Source: Herpetosiphon llansteffanensis (lineage in GTDB: Bacteria > Chloroflexota > Chloroflexia > Chloroflexales > Herpetosiphonaceae). Taken from it: a DNA stretch of 41,120 nucleotides. This document shows, in pieces, positions 16,517-24,600 of this stretch. Location: assembly GCF_003205875.1 (NCBI RefSeq), contig NZ_PUBZ01000110.1, positions 1-41,120 of the forward strand, written 5' to 3'. The position numbers and the translations under genes are program-made. Within the stretch, counting starts at the first letter, position 1. Every line of letters begins with the position of its first letter. The notes beneath the pieces were generated by a model. That model did not search any database. It saw nothing but the letters and a program-made list of their open reading frames with translations, and was not told where the DNA came from.

Positions 16517-17605
16517 CTAATAGAGCAAAGAGTCGGTTAGGCCTACCAAGGTAGTGCTTGGTAGTTGGGCAAGTTGACGATGCAACAAGGCCTCAATTGC
16601 GGCGCTATGTTGCGGTTGCCCCCACAGCCTTAACAACAACTGGCGTGCCATGACAAATGAATAGGCAAACTGGGCGTTGTTAAGCACATCGTATGGAATG
16701 AATAATCCGTGTCCCTCTATGGTAAAGCTATTTGCCACAGCCCGCAACATGGTACTCCGCCATGTTTGGGTATAGGTCAGGTTACTTTGCCACAGAATCG
16801 CCATCAATTCGCTTGGTGGCTGCAAAATATCATCTAAATGAGGGCCAAGCAGCGCATGTAAACGATCACTTGCCGCCTCATCACTGCGATATTGTTGGTC
16901 AAGCAACAAGCGTTGCATGCCCACCGGAGCCATGCGTTGTTGGCGTTTAACTGTGCGAATGTTGCTTTGGAGCCATTGAGGCTGCATATAGACACAGTTA
17001 ATTTGCGCCAACAACGAGCTTTGATCGCGATCAACGGGATGTTCAGCATCGAGCGTGCCAGTAATAATCACATTACTGGGCAAGGCTGGCCATTTATGCG
17101 GCGGATAGCCGCGCATGACCAAACGGGTAATCCCATCAGGATCACGACTAACATTCGCAAAGTAGGTATAAATATCGTGAGGCCGTAGGTTATCGAGACA
17201 GAGGAAGAATAAACGGCCAGCGTTGGCTGGTGCAGCAGCATTCTCCAATGTCTCGACAAACTTCATCCACCCAAACCGATCTTGTATTTCGCTTGCTTGC
17301 AGGCTGCTGCCAAGATTCACATAGGTATATTGATCATCAAAGGGCAGCACCAAAGCCTGGGCAAACAAGCGCGCCAATTCAGTTTTGCCCTGCCCGCTTG
17401 GCCCAAACAACAAGACAAAGGGGCTGGTTTTAATCGCAATCACATAATCAATCACCAACAAGGGCGGAATCGCATATCCGGCGGCATGACAATAGGTCAA
17501 CACCTGTGCTATCAACCGATGTTCGTCGGCGATAAGATGGTGAAAGCCGGTGCCACGCTGCAAGCTGGTTGGTGGGGACATCCAATCCCCTGATTGATCA
17601 TGCAT
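16517..17605 (-). CDS. AAA-family ATPase, McrB/MoxR-like
   Basis: A 362-residue protein with one AAA+ domain. Walker A is LLFGPSGQGKTELARLFAQA (about residues 67-86), and a Walker B-like strand RLFFLCLDNLRP carries a single Asp without the usual Glu. A sensor 1-like segment is NVIITGTLD, followed by a helical C-terminal region with no known domain. The Walker A context and the NVIITGTLD segment recall McrB-type and MoxR-type ATPases that remodel a partner protein or nucleic acid. No McrC-like nuclease is adjacent. The ATG at 17605 directly abuts the nucleotidyltransferase stop (TAAATG), suggesting coupled translation; an alternative ATG at 17581 has a better GGGG ribosome site. The small gene downstream may encode its partner. 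Confidence 0.65.
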   Translation of the reverse strand: MHDQSGDWMSPPTSLQRGTGFHHLIADEHRLIAQVLTYCHAAGYAIPPLLVIDYVIAIKTSPFVLLFGPSGQGKTELARLFAQALVLPFDDQYTYVNLGSSLQASEIQDRFGWMKFVETLENAAAPANAGRLFFLCLDNLRPHDIYTYFANVSRDPDGITRLVMRGYPPHKWPALPSNVIITGTLDAEHPVDRDQSSLLAQINCVYMQPQWLQSNIRTVKRQQRMAPVGMQRLLLDQQYRSDEAASDRLHALLGPHLDDILQPPSELMAILWQSNLTYTQTWRSTMLRAVANSFTIEGHGLFIPYDVLNNAQFAYSFVMARQLLLRLWGQPQHSAAIEALLHRQLAQLPSTTLVGLTDSLLY

Positions 17606-18595
17606 TTACTGAATCGTACTACCAAATGTAATCACTGATGAATCGCCGACGTTCAGGTGTTGGAATTCGCCTCTGATATGCGCACCTTCACCGATGAGTG
17701 AGCCTTCTAAGGTTGATGATTGAATGCTGGCTCCTTGGTTGATAATCGAATCGCGGACAATCGAATCGACAATCACGCTATGGTCGGCAACCGAGACAAA
17801 CGGCCCAATAATCGAGTTGCGAATCTCCACATGTTCGCCGATGAACACTGGTGGAACGATAATCGCGCCGTCGCGTTGTTCAACATTGCCTGTTTCATGT
17901 TGCAACAAATAGCGATTGGTGCGTAACAAGGCTGGAGCCGTGCCACAATCTTCCCACATGGTCGCAGTTTCAGCGCTGAATTTGGTGCCATTGCTAATCA
18001 TCAATTGCAAGGCATCGGCCAGATAAAACTCACCTTTGGTTTGAATGTTCTTTTCAATCAAGACATCGATTGCTGCAAACAGGTCTTTTACTTCACGCAC
18101 ATAGTATGCGCCGATCAAAGCCAAGTTGGAGACGGGGGTGCTTGGTTTTTCCACCAGCTTGGTAATCACCCCATCTTCGAGTAATGCCACCCCGAACCGC
18201 GAGGGATCATCAACTTCGCTTACATAGATCACGCCGTCTGCATCGGTTTGGTTCAAAACATTCAGGTTTGCTTCAAAAATCGTATCAACAAACAAAATCA
18301 AGGTTGGGCCAGAAACCATATCTTGGGCCAAAGCAATGGCATGCGCTTGGCCTTTAAGCTCAGTTTGCTCAACAAAATGGCTCTTGAAGTTATAGTTCTT
18401 GCGAACATATTCCTCAATTTGTGTACCCAAATACCCAGTAATAAACACCACATCATCGATTGGTAGAACTTTGAGTTTGTCGAGCAAGTGGCCAATGACG
18501 GCCTTGCCTGCCACGGGAACCAACGGCTTTGGACGGGTATGTGTATGTGGTCGCAGGCGGGTTCCAAGACCAGCGGTAGGAATAATTACATTCAT
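17606..18595 (-). CDS. Sugar-phosphate nucleotidyltransferase with C-terminal beta-helix (RmlA/GlmU-like)
   Basis: The N-terminal 235 residues form the nucleotidyltransferase fold: MNVIIPTAGLGTRLRPHTHT holds the nucleotide-binding GLGTRLRP loop, RPKPLVPVAGKAVI the following Lys, and FVDTIFEANL the metal-binding Asp. A left-handed beta-helix of hexapeptide repeats fills the C-terminus (IRNSIIGPFVSVADHSVI, IVRDSIINQGASIQ). The enzyme joins a sugar 1-phosphate to a nucleoside triphosphate, making an activated sugar such as dTDP- or UDP-glucose for cell-surface glycans. The helix is short for GlmU, and the archaeal/actinobacterial RmlA-long type fits best. No strong Shine-Dalgarno precedes the ATG. 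It is the first gene of the tandem with the AAA ATPase. Confidence 0.85.
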   Translation of the reverse strand: MNVIIPTAGLGTRLRPHTHTRPKPLVPVAGKAVIGHLLDKLKVLPIDDVVFITGYLGTQIEEYVRKNYNFKSHFVEQTELKGQAHAIALAQDMVSGPTLILFVDTIFEANLNVLNQTDADGVIYVSEVDDPSRFGVALLEDGVITKLVEKPSTPVSNLALIGAYYVREVKDLFAAIDVLIEKNIQTKGEFYLADALQLMISNGTKFSAETATMWEDCGTAPALLRTNRYLLQHETGNVEQRDGAIIVPPVFIGEHVEIRNSIIGPFVSVADHSVIVDSIVRDSIINQGASIQSSTLEGSLIGEGAHIRGEFQHLNVGDSSVITFGSTIQ

Positions 18596-19126
18596 ACTGC
18601 ATTTTACGGTGATAAGCAGACGTTAAACGCCGCTAGCCAACCGTACTCCCTTTCATTGATTTGCAGAATTTAGCGTTTGTTTTGGAATGTAAGCACGCAG
18701 CTTGTTGCAGCGTGGAGTACAAACCCACGGTACACTGAGGACGCATTGAGTATATCAGGCAGCCTGATGATTGGCAAATATCCCAATCGCGCTAATCGGG
18801 CCTAGGCCATAAGCCAACGCCCAGCGCCAACCCCATCAAGGCCTATGTCACCCGCTCGAGTGAGATCGCACGCCGCAAAACTAGCCCTTTCCTTCCACAG
18901 CGGCTACGGACTATTGAACCATGGCATGTATGCAAAAAATTGCATATACTTTTACTCATTAAAGGTCTATCACTGATTACTCAACGCAACCGTTGCCAGG
19001 ATTAAATGCCCAACGAATCATGCAATCGCCCACTAGTCCTATTTGTAAATTACCTAGTAAGGTTGCAGTGCTACAGTACATTTGGATACGAGCAGATCAG
19101 AAGGTACAATTTTAGGAGATACCCAT
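18596..19126. other. Gene-free divergent promoter region with one palindrome
   Basis: This 530-base stretch separates the divergent nucleotidyltransferase and receiver genes. No open frame here has a supported start. It holds the perfect inverted repeat TATGCAA-AAAA-TTGCATA at 18929-18946 and an imperfect hairpin CACGCAGC/GCAGCGTG at about 18692-18713. Promoters for both genes must lie here, but none matches consensus well enough to place. AGGAG at 19114-19118 is the ribosome site of the receiver gene. Confidence 0.5.
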
Positions 19127-19519
19127 ATGCCAACCATCTTAGTTGTTGATGATATGCCTGACAACCGTCAGCTTTTAGGAATAATGCTCCAACGGTCTGG
19201 TTATACAACCGAGATGGCTCGTGATGGGGTCGAAGCGCTGGAAGCCATTCAAAAGAGCCAACCAGACCTTGTATTGCTTGATTTGAATTTGCCACGCATG
19301 GATGGCTGGACGGTCTGCAGGACGGTCAAAGCTAGCCCACACTTGGCCCATATCCCGATTGTAGCGTTAACTGCGAGTTGCAGCCCTGGCGAAGTCAAGC
19401 AATTGATGACCCCCGACTGGACTGATTATGTCAGCAAGCCCTTCGACGTTATGTCATTAATGGAGAAGGTCAAGCTCTGGCTCGCCGGTTCCAATCAATC
19501 CAAGCCATGGTATAGCTAA
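19127..19519 (+). CDS. Stand-alone response regulator receiver
   Basis: A single receiver domain of 130 residues with no output domain. It starts MPTILVVDDMPDNRQLLGIM (acidic pair), has phosphoacceptor Asp in LVLLDLNLPRMDGW, a Thr in IVALTASCSPGEV, and Lys in YVSKPFDVMSLMEK. The ATG at 19127 has AGGAG eight bases upstream; an earlier in-frame ATG at 19082 has none. It converges on the receiver gene at 19598-19978 across a strong terminator. Single receivers like this act in phosphorelays or bind targets directly, as CheY and DivK do. The large kinase nearby lacks its own receiver, so this protein could be one of its phosphoryl acceptors, but this is inference. Confidence 0.92.
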   Translation: MPTILVVDDMPDNRQLLGIMLQRSGYTTEMARDGVEALEAIQKSQPDLVLLDLNLPRMDGWTVCRTVKASPHLAHIPIVALTASCSPGEVKQLMTPDWTDYVSKPFDVMSLMEKVKLWLAGSNQSKPWYS

Positions 19520-19543
19520 ACCTCAAGCGTCGATTAAATAGAT

Positions 19544-19579
19544 AGCGGTAGTTGAAGCAATTCAACTACCGCTTTTTTT
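19544..19579 (+). terminator. Rho-independent terminator
   Basis: A perfect 13-base stem AGCGGTAGTTGAA/TTCAACTACCGCT with loop GCAA is followed by a run of seven T (the first T belongs to the stem). It lies 24 bases after the receiver gene's stop codon on the plus strand and separates it from the convergent signalling operon. Confidence 0.93.
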
Positions 19580-19597
19580 GTATGAGCGCTGGTTGCT

Positions 19598-19978
19598 TTA
19601 GGCCGACGGCGCTTGAATAAACTGCAACATGGCATTCCACAAATCGCGCAGGTTGATTGGCTTGGAAACATAGCCATCACAGCCAGCAGCCAAAGCTTTT
19701 TCAGCGTCGCCCTTGAGCGCGTTGGCGGTTACAGCCACAATCGGAATCGTAGCTGTCAGCGGGTTATCGCGCAAGCGGCGAGCCACCTCATAGCCATCAA
19801 TATCCGGCAAGTTAATATCCAATAAAATGATGTGGGGCGTGTGTTCCAACGCCAGTTCAATCCCCGTCGAGCCATTGATCGCTTTGACCATCTGGCAGCC
19901 ACGGGCAATTAACAGACGCTCCACCAACAACATATTATCAGGGTTATCTTCGATATATAAGACAACGGTTGTACTCAT
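19598..19978 (-). CDS. Stand-alone response regulator receiver (last gene of LOV-kinase operon)
   Basis: A 126-residue receiver domain: VVLYIEDNPDNMLLVERLL gives the acidic pocket, IILLDINLPDIDGYEVARRL the phosphoacceptor Asp, IVAVTANALKGD the Thr, and GYVSKPINLRDLWNAM the Lys. The DNPDN motif and the Ala-Leu-Lys-Gly segment are common in DivK-like and hybrid-kinase receivers. Its ATG overlaps the stop codon of the preceding PLP enzyme-receiver fusion (ATGA at 19975-19978), so the two are translationally coupled and presumably made in fixed ratio. Having both a receiver fused to the enzyme and a free receiver behind one kinase suggests either a relay or competition for phosphate. Confidence 0.93.
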   Translation of the reverse strand: MSTTVVLYIEDNPDNMLLVERLLIARGCQMVKAINGSTGIELALEHTPHIILLDINLPDIDGYEVARRLRDNPLTATIPIVAVTANALKGDAEKALAAGCDGYVSKPINLRDLWNAMLQFIQAPSA

Positions 19979-21612
19979 TGGTCCTCACTATCACGCTCTT
20001 TGTGTTCAATGACACTCACAACCTGTTCGACAAAGGCAACCGGTGAAAGTGAGCCCTTTTGATACACAGCACGGGTATGGGTGGCTAAATGATGGCGTTC
20101 ATCGGGCGTAATATCCTTAGCGCTCACCACAATAATCGGAATATCACGGGTTTTGGGGTGCTGACGCAAGGTGCTCATCACCTGAAACCCATCCATGTTG
20201 GGCATCATTAAATCCATTACGATTGCATCGGGCAAGCGCTCAATTGCTTGGCGCACGCCATCAGCACCATCGTTGGCCCGATAGACCCGATAGGCTTTGC
20301 GGCGTTCAAGAATCCGTTGCACAAGCTGCGCATCGTCAGGATTATCATCAATCAACAACACCGTTGTTGCTTTTTCGTTCAATTGCTCAAGCGCCACTTG
20401 CAAGCCTTCTTGGGGCGCTGATTGCTGCGTATCGCTTACATGCACATCGATGTGCCATTGATCGTTCAGCACATGCTTATCGACCGGAAAGGTGTGTCCG
20501 GTACAATTTACCACAATTAGTTCTTCTGGGTTAACTTGGCCTTGGGCGACCATTTTTTGCAGGCCAGCAAACGCCACCGCCGTAGCAGGCTCGACCGAAA
20601 TGCCTTCGGTGCGAGCCAACAAGCGCATAGCACTAAACGCTTCTTCATCGGTCACGGCTTCCATTGTACCGCCAGAACTTTGGATGCGATGCCAGAGCCG
20701 CGTATAGATCTTGCCAGGGTCGCCAGTCGAAAGAATCGCGATTCTGGTGTTTGGCACAACTTTTTCGGCTACCGATTTGCCAGCATGAAACGCTTGCACC
20801 ATGGGCGAGCAGCCATCAGCTTGAATGATGGCGGTTTGCGGCACACGCTGGGTCAAGCCCATGGCATGCAATTCTGCAAAGCCATGATACACGCCCAATG
20901 GCCCTAAGCCGCCGCTCACTGCCTGAATATACCAATCGGGCGCTTGCCATTCCAGTTGCTCGCAAATTTCATAGCTAATCGTTTTCATGGCTTCGCGCGC
21001 AGGAATGCTATTGGCCCCACGGTCGTAGATAATGTTGCGGTTTTGGGCAAAATCAGCGGCAATCTGCTTGGTTTGATCATAATTGCCACTAACTTTGATC
21101 ACCTCGGCCCCAAACAAGGCCGCCTCGCGCAATTTGGCTTCTGGCACAACGCTGGTCATAAAGACCCACAATTTGATGCCTGCCGCTGCACAGGCCGCTG
21201 CATAGGCCACCGCCGCATTGCCAGTCGAGGCAATGACGCATTCACGAATATTGTTGGTAACTAAAGCCGCCACTGCCAGCGCAGCTTGACGATCTTTAAA
21301 CGAGTTGGTTGGGCTATAGCGCTCATCTTTGATATACAAGCGGGGCAAGCCCAACAAGCCGCCAAAACGTTGGGCGTGCAACAAGGGCGTGCCGCCAACA
21401 TGGGTTGGCGAGCTTGGCGCAGGCACTGGCAAGACGCTGGCATAGCGCCATAACGTCTGGCCAGTCAATTGTTGATTGCTCACCAACTCGCGAAAATTCG
21501 CATAATCGTAATGGGTTTCAAGCCAATCGTTCGCGCATTGGGCACAACTATTCGAGCTACGAAAGGTGTATGGCTGAATATGGCCACAGTTTTGGCAAAC
21601 TAAATCTGTCAT
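19975..21612 (-). CDS. Threonine synthase-like PLP enzyme fused to a C-terminal receiver domain
   Basis: Residues 1-30 form a zinc-ribbon-like start (C6, C9, C23, C26). Residues 70-385 are a fold type II PLP enzyme of the threonine synthase group: HVGGTPLL, the Schiff-base Lys106 in PTNSFKDRQA, IASTGNAAVAYAA, a glycine-rich phosphate loop AVSGGLGPLG, and a closing VNCTGHTFP. Threonine synthase converts O-phosphohomoserine to threonine. Residues 416-537 are a complete receiver: D422-D423, phosphoacceptor D467 (VMDLMMPNMDGF), S497 and K519 (YQKGSL). Both parts keep their key residues, so this looks like a working enzyme with a phosphorylation switch, not a gene-calling artefact; the frame is uninterrupted and the linker (386-415) is Gln-rich. 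Its start lies 48 bases after the giant kinase gene and its stop overlaps the next receiver. Confidence 0.9.
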   Translation of the reverse strand: MTDLVCQNCGHIQPYTFRSSNSCAQCANDWLETHYDYANFRELVSNQQLTGQTLWRYASVLPVPAPSSPTHVGGTPLLHAQRFGGLLGLPRLYIKDERYSPTNSFKDRQAALAVAALVTNNIRECVIASTGNAAVAYAAACAAAGIKLWVFMTSVVPEAKLREAALFGAEVIKVSGNYDQTKQIAADFAQNRNIIYDRGANSIPAREAMKTISYEICEQLEWQAPDWYIQAVSGGLGPLGVYHGFAELHAMGLTQRVPQTAIIQADGCSPMVQAFHAGKSVAEKVVPNTRIAILSTGDPGKIYTRLWHRIQSSGGTMEAVTDEEAFSAMRLLARTEGISVEPATAVAFAGLQKMVAQGQVNPEELIVVNCTGHTFPVDKHVLNDQWHIDVHVSDTQQSAPQEGLQVALEQLNEKATTVLLIDDNPDDAQLVQRILERRKAYRVYRANDGADGVRQAIERLPDAIVMDLMMPNMDGFQVMSTLRQHPKTRDIPIIVVSAKDITPDERHHLATHTRAVYQKGSLSPVAFVEQVVSVIEHKERDSEDQ

Positions 21613-21660
21613 AACGCCCTTACCACCACGCGCTTATGCCTTGGCACATGCGCATAACCA

Positions 21661-24600
21661 TTACTCTACAGACATAGGCTGATTGGCTGGCGCTTCGTTA
21701 GGATCAACTTCATCTTCGCTGGCGTTGATTGGCAATTCAATTGTGAAGAGCGAGCCTTCACCAGGATTGCCAGTACTGACCATGGAAAGTTTGCCGCCGT
21801 GCATTTCTACCAAGTGGCGACTGATTGGTAAGCCTAAGCCCGTACCACCCGCCTTACGGGTTGTCGAATTGTCAACCTGATGGAATTCCATGAAAATCGT
21901 GTCTTGATTATCCAGCGGAATCCCAATGCCTGTATCTTGGATTTTAATCATACGGGTCGTTGGCGTTGTGTCAATGCCTATTATCACCGAACCTTGCTCG
22001 GTAAATTTCAAGGCATTGCCTACGATGTTCAATAATACTTGGCGAATGCGGAAACGATCGGCATAGACTGGCAACTTCAGATGCGGTTCAATATCAACCT
22101 TAAGTTCCAGATGTTTCTGGGTGGCTAATGGCCCAACTGTGCTGGCAACTTCATGCAACACTTCAACCACATCGAAGGTTTCGCGGAACAAGGTCAGCTT
22201 GCCAGATTCGATCTTCGCCATATCCAAGATGTCGTTGATCAGGTTGAGCAAGTGGCGACCGTTACGATGAATAATGCTCAAGTCATTATGAATCAAGTCG
22301 TTAATTGGCCCGTTGATACCTTCGAGAATAACCTCGGTAAAGCCAAGGATCGAGTTGAGCGGCGTGCGCAATTCGTGCGACATATTGGCCAAGAAGGCCG
22401 ATTTCAGTTGGTCAAGCTCTTGCAAGCGCTGCATTGTGGCGGTTTGCTCCACGAACAAGCGCGCATTTTGCAAGGCGATGGCAATTTGGCTAGCCAAGGT
22501 TGTTTGAATCTTACGGTCATCATCAGTAAAGATGTGATCTTTATCGGATTGAATATCGAGCACACCCAACAGCATCGAGCCAGCGATCAGCGGCGTAGCC
22601 ATTTCAGCACGGGTTTCGGGCAAGAGCGGGTGCGGCAAGAAGCTTGGGTTTGAACGCACATCATTTTCAATAATTGAGCGGCGCGCCCGACCAGCTTGGG
22701 CCACCAGCGATTGCTCGCGATCTAATGGGATGGTCCGACCTTCCTTGACCATGGTGCGGCCAATTTCACCAGCGCCGAAGGCCAATTCAAGTTGTTGGTC
22801 ATCAGGGTTATACAAATAGATGTGAGCGTGGTAGAGGCCGAAACGGTGTTTGGTCAGATCAACCACTGTTTGCAGCAATTCTTCCACATTCAACAGACCA
22901 GCCGCCGAGGTACTAACCTGGGCCACCGTTTCGAGTTCGAGTGCGCGATATTCCACTTGGGTCAGCAGCTGTTCACGCTCGCGTTGGGCGTTGCGTTGTT
23001 CAGTCACATCTTGAATCAGCGAAAGCACGCCGGTCAGTTGTTGGTTCTCGTCGAACATTGGCACTGAGGTTGAATCGACAGAAACTCGACTACCATCAAA
23101 GCGCATCACATCAACCAGCTCGTGAGTTACCTTTTTGGAGGTTAGGGCTTTGAATAAGCCAGTTTCATGAACTTCCAATTCCTTATCGGTTGATTCATGC
23201 AAGAACTTCGGTCGTGGCAAGTCTGCTTGGTCTAAGACCGCAGCGCCCATCTGACCAGATACGCCCAAGATTTCAATCGTTGAGCGATTGATCAACTGGC
23301 TGACACCCTTGTTATTGACCACATACACGCCAATCGGCATGTTGTCGAGAATTGCTTTGAGCAAGCGTTCTTGTTCAATCGTCGCTTGGAGCAAGCGTTC
23401 TCGTTCTTGTTCGTTCAGCTTGCGGTCAGTAATATCTTGCAGCAAGGCAATCCCGCTGATCACTTGACCTTCGTTGTTGAATACCGGTGCGCCGCTAGCC
23501 AACACTGTGAAGCGACGACCATCAGCGTGCTGAATATCAAATTCGGCTTGGCCACGCTCGCCATGTTGCAAAGCGCGGAATACCGGAATCTTGTTAGGAT
23601 CGAATGGCGTATCCGTGCCAGGAATAAACAGTTTATAGGTCTCGCCAATCACTTGCAGCTGCTCAGAATCAACGTCGCCCAATGGCTGGCCAACAATTAA
23701 CTCAGCGCTTTGGTTGCGCAATTGCATTTCAAACTGCGCGTTATAGACCACCACACCCACAGGCAAGGCTTCGAGAATCCCTTGGAGCGTTCGGCGTTGG
23801 CGGTCAATTTCGAGCAAGGTGCGCTCGCGTTCTTGTTCGTCGCGTTTGCGGTCGGTGATGTTACGGCCAACGCTCATAATCAATTCTGGGCTGTTGGTTT
23901 GATCATCAAGAATTGGCAGCAACTGGAAGTCGAACCATGTTTCTTCGCCATTCAAGGTAAGCATTGATTCGCGAGTGCGGCCTTGGCCGGTCGTGAAAAC
24001 AGCTTCTGCATCTTCGCGCCGCGTTTCTACCGTTGATGGCAAGAAAATTTGATCATCAAGCAGACCCATTAATTCTTCAGGTTTCTTATCGAAAATTTTC
24101 GCTGCAAAATCGTTGATATATTGCAAGCGATTCTCGCGGTCGAAGATGAATACCAAGTCGCGTGACGATTCAGCCAGCGAGCGATACCGAGTTTCACTAT
24201 CGCGCAAGGCTTGTTGTTGTTGCTTGGCCGCGCTAATGTCATTGGCAATTTTGAGGTAGCCAGTAACTTGGCCTTGGCGGTCACGCAACGCCGTAATTGA
24301 AAGCAAAACTGGGAAGCGGCGGCCATCGCGGGCCACATATGTCCATTCAGTATTCGATGGTCGGCCCCGCTGAGCTTCATAAACCAAGGCATCGTGGGTG
24401 CTGAGCATCGTGCCCGTTTGCTTGCTCAGGTCGTTGGTAAATTGGGCAATTTCTGCAGGATCATTGGCCAATTCAAACAAGTTTTTGCCAATCACTTCGT
24501 GGGCATCGTAGCCAAGCATCTGCTCAGCAGTGCGATTGAATGAGGTGATTTTGCCATCGAGCGTGGTTGCAATAATCATATAGTTGGCGCTATCGAGCAT

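Noticed and set aside
18596-19126. tRNA or riboswitch in the long gap
   Set aside because: No cloverleaf, CCA end or known aptamer core could be identified by eye.
19975-21612. Possibility that the enzyme-receiver fusion is a frameshift artefact joining two genes
   Set aside because: The frame is continuous with no stop, the linker has the same codon style, and the receiver has no ribosome site or start codon of its own at its border.
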